Assembly: GCA_030452275.1 (NCBI GenBank)
Contig: JAKDMR010000017.1
Span: 1 to 15,488, forward strand
Source: Candidatus Nitrosocosmicus sp.
Lineage (GTDB): Archaea; Thermoproteota; Nitrososphaeria; Nitrososphaerales; Nitrososphaeraceae
DNA: 15,488 nucleotides
Direction: 5' to 3'
Positions 8,805 through 15,408 of this stretch are shown here, piece by piece; the stretch's first letter is position 1; every line of letters begins with the position of its first letter. Below the pieces are notes generated by a model, which worked only from the letters and a program-made list of their open reading frames with translations, was not told where the DNA came from and made no database searches. The position numbers and the translations under genes are program-made.

Positions 8805-9754
8805 AGCCAAGTTTCAGCAGAATTCTGAAGCTCTTTTAAGACTTCATCAATTTGACTAGGATCAGATTTCATTTTACAACCTGCAGCATATTCGTGGCCA
8901 CCTCCTTCCATGAGTTCATTTGCTATCTCATTGCATTTGATTATTGGGTTATTTCTTCGAATGCTAACCTTAGCTTCTTTATTAAAAAAGAATGCCACAT
9001 CTACAGAAGTTTTTTGGAATATTTCTTCCGAAAACAAGCTAGTTTGTATATAGGATGAAACCGGTATTATTGCCATCTTAAGTCCATCAGATAACTCTTG
9101 AATTTTAATCATTTTTAGGGAGTTTGATTTTGCCTCGTTGCGAAGGTTTACATAAGTATTAAAATCTGACTGCATATCAGTATCCCACAATATCCCGTCA
9201 GAAACTCTCTTGGTTAGTATAGTAAGCTTTGAATAGAAATTCGAAAGAGTCCTATAATATACGATAAGCTCGGGCAAGGGAGGTATGTCTTGATCCTTTA
9301 AAAGATAATCTGAGGTATGCGCAATACTTGCTAATTGTTTTGCTCTGTTATTTCCATAGAGAAAGTGTTCGTACATCAATTCAGATGCACACTTGTTTCC
9401 GCCTTTGTCAAGTACCAATTGGAGGGCTTTGTCCTTGTCAAATAAGTTCAAAGCGCTCTCGGGCCAAGGATGGTGATCTACCCAGAGAACGGACCATGAA
9501 TTTGATTTGAGGAAACCAAACGTGTCCGATATAGTTGAGATCGATTCTTCATTGAGCCCCAAATCGGTGAAAATGGCTAGGCCACTTCCCTGAGTTGCAA
9601 CGACTTCTTTATAAATTAAATCTGAAACGCGCAAAAAGTTATCCCTACCATAAGAAGAAAAAATCAATTTTGATTGCGGATATCTCATGAGTGCGATTGA
9701 TGCAGAAAATACCCCGTCGACATCAGATTCATGAGAAACTATTATCGAGTTCAA
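8783..9754 (-). CDS. DHH/DHHA1-family phosphoesterase
   Basis: The 323 aa protein has the DHH fold followed by a DHHA1 domain. Motif I is HESDVDG (8-14), motif II FTDLG (62-66), motif III VDHH (92-95), motif IV AHTSD (around 145-149) and the DHHA1 glycine-rich loop GGGHEYAAG (284-292). These Asp/His residues coordinate two Mn-type metals that cleave phosphoester or phosphoanhydride bonds. Relatives include nanoRNases, pAp phosphatases, RecJ-like nucleases and cyclic dinucleotide phosphodiesterases. No extra RecJ or sensory domain is present, so oligonucleotide or pAp hydrolysis in the cytoplasm is plausible but unproven. The start is TTG at 9754: a TATA-like ATTTAAAA on the minus strand lies about 24 nt upstream, which predicts a leaderless transcript beginning at that codon. 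Confidence 0.88.
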   Translation of the reverse strand: MNSIIVSHESDVDGVFSASIALMRYPQSKLIFSSYGRDNFLRVSDLIYKEVVATQGSGLAIFTDLGLNEESISTISDTFGFLKSNSWSVLWVDHHPWPESALNLFDKDKALQLVLDKGGNKCASELMYEHFLYGNNRAKQLASIAHTSDYLLKDQDIPPLPELIVYYRTLSNFYSKLTILTKRVSDGILWDTDMQSDFNTYVNLRNEAKSNSLKMIKIQELSDGLKMAIIPVSSYIQTSLFSEEIFQKTSVDVAFFFNKEAKVSIRRNNPIIKCNEIANELMEGGGHEYAAGCKMKSDPSQIDEVLKELQNSAETWLKKEKRI

Positions 9755-9774
9755 TCTTTTGCCAAATTGTATAC

Positions 9775-9782
9775 TTTTAAAT
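9775..9782 (-). promoter_or_regulatory. TATA box of the DHH phosphoesterase gene
   Basis: The minus-strand reading is ATTTAAAA. Its centre is about 24 nt upstream of the TTG at 9754, the spacing expected for a leaderless archaeal mRNA. This supports the otherwise unusual TTG start. Confidence 0.5.
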
Positions 9783-9812
9783 AATCACTATGCAGCGGGT
9801 AAAAAGGATTTC

Positions 9813-10226
9813 CTATCTCAGATCCCATAAAGTCTCTTCCGTTCTATAGCTTTCAGGGTCTATCCTAAACCCTTTTGATACATTATATGGGGTTTCAACA
9901 AGCTTGAGGTTGTATTCCTTTTTCATCCTTTTAAATTGCTTTTCAAGCCACCGCAAGAACTGCTGCTCTACAATGCTACCCTCTTCTTTAAGCATCTTCG
10001 GATGCACCTGTGATAAGGTAGTTATTAACTCCATTTCAAAGTATAAATTAAAGAAATCCCAACCCATAGTCTTTCCCTCAGAGGAGCATTCAAACTTGGA
10101 TTGATAATGACAGCCCCACTCAAGTTCACCCACTAATTCCATTATATATTCCCTCTCCTTTCTGAAGTTGAGACATGATCCTGAAATTAGTACCAATGGT
10201 GGTTTTTCAGCATCTTCCTTATGCAT
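9813..10226 (-). CDS. Hypothetical protein, 137 aa
   Basis: I do not recognise this family. The protein is soluble and charged, with two cysteines in the first half (SGSCLNF, EWGCHYQ) and one in KFECSSEG. A predicted amphipathic/coiled-coil helix (about 84-107, QQFLRWLEKQFKRMKKEYN) follows, and the tail is polar (GFRIDPESYRTEETLWDLR). It has no signal peptide or membrane span. The ATG at 10226 lies about 27 nt downstream of an AT-rich minus-strand TATA-like element (10246-10258), so a near-leaderless transcript is likely. It sits 58 bp upstream of the DHH gene on the same strand, but that gene appears to have its own promoter, so a functional link is uncertain. Its codon use resembles flanking genes. 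Confidence 0.72.
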   Translation of the reverse strand: MHKEDAEKPPLVLISGSCLNFRKEREYIMELVGELEWGCHYQSKFECSSEGKTMGWDFFNLYFEMELITTLSQVHPKMLKEEGSIVEQQFLRWLEKQFKRMKKEYNLKLVETPYNVSKGFRIDPESYRTEETLWDLR

Positions 10227-10245
10227 ATCTGTACAAGCCGTATTT

Positions 10246-10258
10246 ACTATTTAAAATT
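10246..10258 (-). promoter_or_regulatory. TATA-like promoter of the 137 aa hypothetical gene
   Basis: AATTTTAAATAGT on the minus strand is centred about 27 nt upstream of the ATG at 10226, in the divergent gap shared with the 86 aa gene. The spacing fits a leaderless start. Confidence 0.45.
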
Positions 10259-10372
10259 TAAAAGATATTGAAAACTTTAGATCTAGGTTAAGACTAAGAG
10301 ATGGTTATATACCTTATCATTTGAAACCTGATACACTCATATTAGTTAATTTTTGACTTTATTTGGGGGAAA

Positions 10373-10633
10373 TTGGAAGTACCTATTTCTGAATATGTGA
10401 CCTACTTTAATTATGAGGGAGAAAATGCCGATTTCTTGGTGAGGGAAATAAAGAAAGCCGTTTTTAAAGTCTTAATTCGCGAATATAATGACAATCATGA
10501 TACCGAATTCATTGAAAAGGAATTTTTTGTAAAGAAAGATACTCTTGATGCACTTTTTGAAGAGTACAATGTTATGAAAAAACCTACAGGTACAGAAAAA
10601 ATTCTAGAACCTACTCACGAAATAGAACTATAG
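10373..10633 (+). CDS. Small acidic hypothetical protein, 86 aa
   Basis: I do not recognise this protein. It is rich in Glu and Asp, with an N-terminal segment MEVPISEYVTYFNYEGEN, a central amphipathic helix (about 18-37, NADFLVREIKKAVFKVLI) and a second helix (KKDTLDALFEEYNV), ending in a flexible acidic tail. It has no cysteine cluster, membrane span or signal peptide. The start is TTG at 10373, because no ATG or GTG lies early in the frame. A purine stretch GGGGGA ends 2 nt before it, too close for a normal Shine-Dalgarno. A TATATA core lies at about 10306-10311. It is a stand-alone gene between a divergent hypothetical gene and a tRNA. The clean open frame and neighbour-like codon use support coding. 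Confidence 0.62.
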   Translation: MEVPISEYVTYFNYEGENADFLVREIKKAVFKVLIREYNDNHDTEFIEKEFFVKKDTLDALFEEYNVMKKPTGTEKILEPTHEIEL

Positions 10634-10812
10634 CTTCATACGGTTTTCCAAAGCCTTAACAATCATTATAAAAATTTGTAAGAACCGTTTATTTGTCTTT
10701 TAAAGCCGAACCTTTGGATTTTTATTTTAAATGGGCGATGCTCAAACGTGAGAAATAATCTATATCGGATGAGAATGCAAATATGACCTACCATATAATT
10801 AATATAACCTAG

Positions 10813-10822
10813 ATTTTTATAA
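10813..10822 (+). promoter_or_regulatory. TATA box of the tRNA-Gly gene
   Basis: The ten bases read ATTTTTATAA, centred about 17-18 nt before the mature tRNA 5' end. This fits transcription starting a few bases upstream of the tRNA. It is the only promoter-like element in the 200 bp gap 10634-10834, which otherwise shows nothing I can support. Confidence 0.5.
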
Positions 10823-10834
10823 AAAGTCACGAAT

Positions 10835-10909
10835 GCGACGGTCGTCCAGTTTGGTCTAGGACATCAGATTGCCAATCTGGTAACCCGGGTTCAAATCCCG
10901 GCCGTCGCA
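10835..10909 (+). tRNA. tRNA-Gly, anticodon GCC
   Basis: A full cloverleaf can be drawn. The acceptor stem is GCGACGG/CCGTCGC (10835-10841 with 10902-10908) with discriminator A at 10909. The D stem is GTCC/GGAC (10844-10847, 10859-10862). The anticodon stem is 10864-10868 with 10876-10880 and includes one T-G pair. The loop TTGCCAA carries anticodon GCC at 10871-10873. The T stem is CCGGG/CCCGG with loop TTCAAAT (10890-10896). There is no intron, and CCA is not encoded, so it must be added after transcription. It reads GGC and GGU glycine codons. Confidence 0.97.
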
Positions 10910-10999
10910 TTGTAACTTTGTGTTATTAGTCCGTTAAATGTTGTAAATCTTTTAGTATTTTATAGAATTATTAATCGATGAGAGCTATAGACTATATGC

Positions 11000-11560
11000 A
11001 TGCTACCTAGACTTGATTATATCAAACAAGCCAGACTAAAATTAGGAGTGACCCAGAAGAAGTTAGCGATATTATGCGGAATCAGTACATCTATGGTAAA
11101 CCAAATCGAGTCTGGAAGATGTAAACCTAGTTATGATACTGCCAAAAGAATATTCGAAATATTGCTTTCTATGGAGAGCAATGCTTCTATAAAAGCTGGT
11201 GATATATGCAATAAAGATCTTATAACAATTCAGAGCGAAGAATCTTTAAGTACTGCAATTCTAAAAATGCGTGACCACAGTATCAGCCAAATGCCTGTCT
11301 TCAATGGGACGAGATTGGTTGGCATATTGACTGAAGATGATTTAGCTAAAATAATGATAGAAAATACTGATGAAGACATACACTTGGTAAAAATTGGTTC
11401 TGTCATGGAACCACCACCACCTCTTGTAGATGAATCAACCCCTGCAAAAGCGCTAGTTTCATTAGTAAGATTTGCCAAATGTGTATTAGTTAGTGAGAAA
11501 GGTAATGTAATTGGAATAATCACATTAACTGATACACTAAAGATTGTAGAACTCACCTAG
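11000..11560 (+). CDS. HTH (Xre-type) regulator with twin CBS domains
   Basis: The 186 aa protein has an N-terminal lambda-repressor-like HTH (about 5-58; recognition region TQKKLAILCGISTSMVNQIE) followed by a CBS pair (about 65-120 and 128-184). CBS1 shows SISQMPVFNGTRLVGILTEDDL and CBS2 shows CVLVSEKGNVIGIITLTDTL, the usual strand-helix signatures. Twin CBS domains (Bateman modules) bind adenosyl ligands such as AMP, ATP or SAM, so the likely role is ligand-controlled DNA binding. This architecture is widespread in archaea. The ATG at 11000 has a TATA-like TTTTATAG about 39 nt upstream. It faces the 38 aa cysteine-rich gene, with stops 7 bp apart. Its targets cannot be read from the sequence. 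Confidence 0.9.
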   Translation: MLPRLDYIKQARLKLGVTQKKLAILCGISTSMVNQIESGRCKPSYDTAKRIFEILLSMESNASIKAGDICNKDLITIQSEESLSTAILKMRDHSISQMPVFNGTRLVGILTEDDLAKIMIENTDEDIHLVKIGSVMEPPPPLVDESTPAKALVSLVRFAKCVLVSEKGNVIGIITLTDTLKIVELT

Positions 11561-11567
11561 TGGCATT

Positions 11568-11684
11568 CTACAACTTTTCCAGACCCACACAACAGTCAGC
11601 ACACTTTAAACAATCACTGCAAATACTTACAAGTGATTCTTTGGGAAGGGTGATCGCACAAAGTGCACATTTCTTATCGCTCAA
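11568..11684 (-). CDS. 38 aa cysteine-rich zinc-type microprotein
   Basis: On the minus strand, TTG 11684 to TAG 11568 encodes 38 residues with seven cysteines: C6, C9, C22, C25, C28, C31 and C32. The pattern is CALC-x12-CSDC-x2-CADCC, i.e. CxxC-x12-CxxCxxCxxCC, as expected for a miniature zinc ribbon or a Zn/Fe-S binding knuckle. Random AT-rich DNA would be unlikely to give three spaced CxxC motifs in one short frame. The start is TTG, as in other genes here. An AT-rich GATTAATAAGG element on the minus strand about 30 nt upstream could serve as TATA box for a near-leaderless mRNA. It converges with the HTH-CBS gene and diverges from the DedA gene. The function is unknown; an accessory subunit, nucleic-acid binder or metal buffer are all possible. 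Confidence 0.6.
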   Translation of the reverse strand: MSDKKCALCAITLPKESLVSICSDCLKCADCCVGLEKL

Positions 11685-11784
11685 TAAATTCAGATAGTAT
11701 TATTACCTTATTAATCTTATTTTCAAATTTTCAAATATACCAAAAATTAATTAAATTAACCCTGCTACTCTCTTATGAGTTAAG

Positions 11785-12411
11785 GTGGATATCATTAATA
11801 TTATAACATCTCTTGTTTCCTCTTACGGATATCTCGGAATATTTATAGCTGCATTTGCTGAAACCATGTTTCCACCTATTCCAAGTGAATTGATATTTCC
11901 TCTCGCAGGATTCGTAGGGTTCAAATCTAATTTTACCTATATTGAGACTTTTTTTATGGCTGCATCGGGAGCGGTAGGCGCGACACTCGGAGCCATCGTC
12001 ATCTATATAATTTCTTTCAAAATAGGAAGAATTGCTATAATCAAAATTGGAAAGTATGTTTTTGTGAGTGAGAAAAAAATCGAAGCTGCAGAAAAATGGT
12101 TTGAAAAATATGGTATTTATGCAGTATTCTTAGGAAGGATGGCTCCAGGTGTTAGAGAATTGATTAGTGTTCCAGCTGGGATAGCCAGAATGCCATTCGC
12201 AAAATTTGTAACTTTTACATTTTTTGGCTCTTTGATATGGAGCTTGATTTTGGTTTTTTCGGGTTACTTTTTGGGAAATTCGTGGGATGGCTTGTCAGAA
12301 ACACTTTCCAATTACTTTCATCTCATCTCTGTTATTACGTTATTTTCAATAGGTATCATAATTTTATGCTATGTATTCTATGGCAAAAGGAGGAATAGGA
12401 TAAAAAACTAG
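11785..12411 (+). CDS. DedA/VTT-family membrane protein
   Basis: The 208 aa integral membrane protein starts at GTG 11785. It carries the DedA hallmarks: an acidic residue in AAFAETMFPPIPSE (22-35) on a predicted re-entrant loop, and the second conserved segment GRMAPGVRELISVPAG (117-132) with the functional Gly-Arg pair. Hydrophobic spans lie at about 55-80, 139-163 and 178-200, with a positive C-terminal tail (KRRNRIKN) likely in the cytoplasm. Relatives are membrane-potential-dependent lipid transporters or flippases, including polyprenyl-phosphate recyclers in bacteria. In an archaeon the substrate may be dolichol-type phosphate or other polar lipids; this is inference. No partner gene is adjacent. 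The AT-rich sequence just upstream (11740-11760) probably contains the promoter. Confidence 0.88.
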   Translation: MDIINIITSLVSSYGYLGIFIAAFAETMFPPIPSELIFPLAGFVGFKSNFTYIETFFMAASGAVGATLGAIVIYIISFKIGRIAIIKIGKYVFVSEKKIEAAEKWFEKYGIYAVFLGRMAPGVRELISVPAGIARMPFAKFVTFTFFGSLIWSLILVFSGYFLGNSWDGLSETLSNYFHLISVITLFSIGIIILCYVFYGKRRNRIKN

Positions 12412-12432
12412 GGTCCGGACCAACTCTTTTTT
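12412..12432 (+). terminator. GGTCCGGACC palindrome plus T6 run after the DedA gene
   Basis: A 10-bp self-complementary GC-rich block follows the DedA stop directly, and a T6 run (12427-12432) follows 5 nt later. The palindrome alone makes only a minimal hairpin, but GC block plus U-tract is a reasonable terminator in this AT-rich genome. The remaining gap to 12581 shows nothing else I can support. Confidence 0.45.
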
Positions 12433-12581
12433 CATAAAGATAATCTCGAATCTTATCAGGTTGAATCAAATCATTATTGTATAAATTAAACTGAGCTACT
12501 AATGCCTACAAAACTGGGGATTTTCAGGGCTCTTAATTTTTAGTTAGCGGGTTTACATAAAAATTTAGTTGTCGAAAAATG

Positions 12582-12591
12582 TATTAATATT
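12582..12591 (+). promoter_or_regulatory. TATA box of thi4
   Basis: TATTAATATT is centred about 24 nt upstream of the ATG at 12611, the spacing for a leaderless transcript. It lies within the longer open frame starting at TTG 12569, which argues against that upstream start. Confidence 0.5.
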
Positions 12592-12610
12592 ACGACAAAG
12601 AACTTGTCAT

Positions 12611-13432
12611 ATGGACAAGAAAATATTTGCTGATGTGAGTGAAAAGGAGATTACTCGTTCCATAGCTTCTATGTTTTTTGAAACTATTCAAGAATATAGC
12701 GATTCTGATGTTATAATCTTGGGTGCTGGACCAGCAGGGTTATCAGCTGGGAGAGAGATAGCAAAAAGCGGAGCTCGAACTTTGATAATTGAACAAAATA
12801 ATTATCTTGGGGGCGGCTATTGGGTCGGCGGATACATGATGAACCCCGTCACAGTGAGAGCACCAGCCCAAAAAGTTTGGGATGAATTAGGAGTTCCCTA
12901 TAGGAAAATCAATGATAATTTGTATGCCGCTTGGGGTCCTGATGCCTGCTCTAAATTAATATCTGCAGCTTGTGACTCCGGAGTCAGATTCTTACAATTA
13001 ACCAAATTTGATGATCTTGTTTTGAAAAATAAAAAAGTATGTGGCGTAGTTATTAACTGGATGCCAGTATCCGCACTACCTAGAAATATTACTTGTGTTG
13101 ACCCTGTGGCCTTTGAGAGTAAGATTGTAATCGATGCTACAGGTCACGATTCTGTGGCAGTAAAACGATTAATGCAAAGAGGCCTGGTTGATTGGAAAGG
13201 AATGAATCCGATGTGGGTAGAAGGTGGTGAAGACGGAGTTGTCCATTCAACTGGGGAGGTCTATCCAGGATTAATTGCAGCTGGCATGTCTGTGACTGAA
13301 ACATATGGGCTACCAAGAATGGGACCAACCTTTGGATCGATGCTTCTATCGGGTCGAAAAGCAGGCGAACTAGCAGTTGCCAAATTGAAAAACGTAGCGG
13401 ACTCTCCAAAAATCAAAGTTAAACTCAAGTAA
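12611..13432 (+). CDS. thi4: Thi4-type thiamine thiazole synthase with active-site cysteine
   Basis: Thi4 makes the thiazole moiety of thiamin from NAD, glycine and a sulfur source. With ATG 12611 it has 273 aa, normal for the family. It has a Rossmann NAD/FAD motif GAGPAG (38-43), E61 of the second strand, the GGGYWVGGYMMN segment (67-78), VVINW (146-150), DATGHDS (175-181) and the C-terminal YGLPRMGPTFGSML. Residue 162 in ITCVDP is Cys (codon 13094-13096). In yeast and plant Thi4, and in the haloarchaeal enzyme, the equivalent Cys donates sulfur, making the enzyme single-turnover. Methanococcal homologues have His there and use sulfide. The frame is open to TTG 12569 (287 aa), but the added 14 residues overlap the likely promoter. 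No TPP riboswitch is visible upstream. Confidence 0.93.
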   Translation: MDKKIFADVSEKEITRSIASMFFETIQEYSDSDVIILGAGPAGLSAGREIAKSGARTLIIEQNNYLGGGYWVGGYMMNPVTVRAPAQKVWDELGVPYRKINDNLYAAWGPDACSKLISAACDSGVRFLQLTKFDDLVLKNKKVCGVVINWMPVSALPRNITCVDPVAFESKIVIDATGHDSVAVKRLMQRGLVDWKGMNPMWVEGGEDGVVHSTGEVYPGLIAAGMSVTETYGLPRMGPTFGSMLLSGRKAGELAVAKLKNVADSPKIKVKLK

Positions 13433-13530
13433 GCAAATACTGGGTTCACTTTATCATTTTGAATCTCATCTTTTAATTCTGTAATTATTTATATTTAATA
13501 AAACTAAAATTATATCAATCTAATAATTAA

Positions 13531-14394
13531 GTGGATATATTGACGGCTAAGATAATTGACGGATTAGCAGTATCAAATCATTTAAAAAATAATCTAAAAA
13601 ATGAGATTTCCGGGCTAGTAGCTAAGGGGGTGATACCTTGCCTGGCTACAATCCTTGTTGGGTCCGATCCACCATCGTTAGTTTATGTGAACAACAAACA
13701 AAAAGATGCCAACTCGATAGGGATACGAACTCTTGATTATAGATTTGATAGAAATATTTCACAGAACGATTTGATTAGATTAATTGAAAAGCTTAACATG
13801 GATTCTACTGTTCATGGGATATTGATACAATTACCATTGCCAGATCACCTTGATCAATATCATGTAATCAATATGGTGGACCCTAAGAAAGATGTCGATG
13901 GGCTTACATTTACCAATTCTGGTTTGTTGCTTAACAATAAAACAAATCTAATACCGTGTACCCCCCTCGGAATAATGGAACTATTCCGATTTTATGAAAT
14001 TCAATTGGATGGGACCAATGCGTTGATTGTTAACAGGAGTAATTTGGTGGGAAAGCCTTTAGCATCATTGTTATTGAGTAAAAACTCTACTGTTACTATT
14101 TCTCACTCTCATACCAAGAATCTCCAGTTTTTCTCGCAAAATGCAGACATAATTGTTACCGCGGTGGGGAATAGGGATTCATTTGTATTAACACCTGATA
14201 TGGTCAAGTACGGCGTAACAATTGTAGATGTCGGAACAAATAGATTGGATGGCAAACTTTGTGGAGACGTGGATTTTGAAATGGTAAAAGAAAAAGCTAG
14301 CTACATTACTCCGGTGCCTGGCGGAGTTGGCCCAATGACCATTTGCATGCTTCTGCGTAATACAGTCGAGGCCTCAAAGGCATATACAAAGTAA
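13531..14394 (+). CDS. folD: Bifunctional methylene-THF dehydrogenase / methenyl-THF cyclohydrolase (FolD)
   Basis: The enzyme interconverts 5,10-methylene-THF, 5,10-methenyl-THF and 10-formyl-THF in cytoplasmic one-carbon metabolism. The 287 aa length is standard. Catalytic residues are visible in YVNNKQK (52-58, with K56), ILIQLPLP (97-104, Q100) and KKDVDGL (119-125, D123). The NAD(P)-binding part includes VNRSNLVGKPLA (167-178) and VTISHSHT, and ends with ITPVPGGVGPMT (259-270). The start is GTG at 13531. The stretch around 13487-13497 (TTATATTTAAT-like) may be the TATA box, giving a short leader. The cyclo-ligase gene follows after 4 bp, so the two form a folate operon. The gene is intact, with neighbour-like codon use. 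Confidence 0.96.
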   Translation: MDILTAKIIDGLAVSNHLKNNLKNEISGLVAKGVIPCLATILVGSDPPSLVYVNNKQKDANSIGIRTLDYRFDRNISQNDLIRLIEKLNMDSTVHGILIQLPLPDHLDQYHVINMVDPKKDVDGLTFTNSGLLLNNKTNLIPCTPLGIMELFRFYEIQLDGTNALIVNRSNLVGKPLASLLLSKNSTVTISHSHTKNLQFFSQNADIIVTAVGNRDSFVLTPDMVKYGVTIVDVGTNRLDGKLCGDVDFEMVKEKASYITPVPGGVGPMTICMLLRNTVEASKAYTK

Positions 14395-14398
14395 AAAA

Positions 14399-14968
14399 AT
14401 GGTACCTTCTAAAGAGGTCTTGAGACAGAAATATCTCTTGATACGAAAGAACTTGCTGTCTTATGATTGCTTTATTAAAAGCTGGTCTGCTCAACAAATA
14501 TTTCTCGGCTCAAAGTTCTTTTTAGAAAGCAAAGTTATTGGTCTGTATTATCCAATACTAAATGAAGTCCAAACCTTTCAAATCATCTCTCAAGCCATCT
14601 TGAATTTAAAGACAATATGTCTTCCAACGATAGTAAACGAGCAAATTATTTTTTTCAAATACGATTCAAGTAATAGACTTCGAATTGGCAAATACGGCAT
14701 AATGGAGCCTGAGGCGACTAGTGAAAATATGAACCATTGTCTTGATATTGTGATAACGCCAGGTGTTGTGTTTGACATAACAGGCAACAGGATTGGATAT
14801 GGTAAAGGCTATTATGATAGGTTCTTTAATTCCAATACCTATCAAGAGAAGACTTTGGTAGGTCTCGCATATGATTTCCAAATAAAATTAGAAAAAATAA
14901 CGTGCAATGCTCAAGATGTCAAAATGAATACATTAATTTCAGATAAAAGACTCATACATTTGGGTTAA
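14399..14968 (+). CDS. 5-formyltetrahydrofolate cyclo-ligase (MTHFS)
   Basis: The enzyme uses ATP to convert 5-formyl-THF to 5,10-methenyl-THF, returning a dead-end folate to the pool used by FolD. The 189 aa protein has the family landmarks: an N-terminal basic helix (RQKYLLIRKNL), GKYGIMEPE (97-105), DIVITPGVVFD (116-126) and the nucleotide/phosphate loop NRIGYGKGYYDRFF (130-143). It ends with the usual QDVKMNTLISDKRLI. It begins 4 bp after the folD stop with no room for a promoter, so it is the second gene of that operon and is probably translated by coupling or reinitiation. The product of one enzyme is the substrate of the other, which explains the pairing. Confidence 0.94.
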   Translation: MVPSKEVLRQKYLLIRKNLLSYDCFIKSWSAQQIFLGSKFFLESKVIGLYYPILNEVQTFQIISQAILNLKTICLPTIVNEQIIFFKYDSSNRLRIGKYGIMEPEATSENMNHCLDIVITPGVVFDITGNRIGYGKGYYDRFFNSNTYQEKTLVGLAYDFQIKLEKITCNAQDVKMNTLISDKRLIHLG

Positions 14969-15023
14969 CAGTTTTGTAAACGATAGGTTGTATCCATCTG
15001 TAAACTAATACTGCTTGTTTAGA

Positions 15024-15031
15024 CATATATC
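15024..15031 (+). promoter_or_regulatory. Possible TATA box of the IS630-type HTH gene
   Basis: CATATATC is centred about 43 nt upstream of the ATG at 15070, predicting initiation near 15052 and a leader of about 18 nt that would run into the palindrome at 15062-15076. The rest of the gap 14969-15061 holds only short weak inverted repeats. Confidence 0.35.
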
Positions 15032-15061
15032 ACAACACCTTTAGCTTACCCTTTTGAACTA

Positions 15062-15076
15062 CCCTCATTATGAGGG
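15062..15076. repeat. Perfect 15-bp palindrome containing a start codon
   Basis: CCCTCAT-T-ATGAGGG has two exactly complementary 7-bp arms around a single T. The right arm begins with the ATG of the downstream HTH gene. It could be an operator for that HTH protein, or in RNA it could mask the start codon. Chance is possible, but a 7-bp perfect arm with GC-rich ends placed exactly on a start is notable here. Confidence 0.6.
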
Positions 15077-15408
15077 ATACTTTCCTCAGATCGATTACTG
15101 ATCTTGAAAGAAACACGTTGTATGATATGATCGAGTGGAATGATAAAGAATCCAACTACCGTGCAAAGATTATCCTGCTTAGAGATAAAGGATATACAGT
15201 TCCTGAGATAAGGATGGCTACCAACCATCATGATATCAACATAAGAAAATGGATACATCGATTCAACGAGAAAGGTATTGAAGGAATCATATCCAAAATA
15301 CATGCACACAAATCAATTCGAATAGATACTGAAATGGAGAAAAAGATTGTAGAAATAGCTGGTGTGTCGAATAACTACTGCTCATACAAGCTATATAGCT
15401 CCTTTTAG
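15070..15408 (+). CDS. Truncated IS630-type transposase, N-terminal HTH part
   Basis: The 112 aa product matches the DNA-binding N-terminus of IS630/winged-HTH transposases. RAKIILLRDKGYTVPEIRMATN is followed by NIRKWIHRFNEKGIEGI (about 32-76 together), then the linker and EKKIVEIA. In intact relatives the frame continues into a second HTH and a DDE catalytic domain. Here it runs into a short unrelated tail (YKLYSSF) and stops. Downstream, another frame at about 15384-15440 reads LLLVEHVLPDNSRLL with stops around it, which resembles the WSLRxLAEHV-type continuation and suggests a frameshifted remnant. It is probably a decayed insertion sequence fragment; a domesticated DNA-binding protein is the alternative. 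Terminal inverted repeats were not identified, and the window ends 80 bp later. Confidence 0.6.
   Translation: MRDTFLRSITDLERNTLYDMIEWNDKESNYRAKIILLRDKGYTVPEIRMATNHHDINIRKWIHRFNEKGIEGIISKIHAHKSIRIDTEMEKKIVEIAGVSNNYCSYKLYSSF

Noticed and set aside
12422..12610. Possible TPP riboswitch upstream of thi4.
   Set aside because: The conserved CTGAGA and the downstream aptamer core are not present in the required arrangement, and the likely promoter leaves no leader.
12569..12610. 14-residue N-terminal extension of Thi4 from TTG 12569.
   Set aside because: It overlaps the TATA-like box correctly spaced for ATG 12611 and does not resemble Thi4 N-termini.
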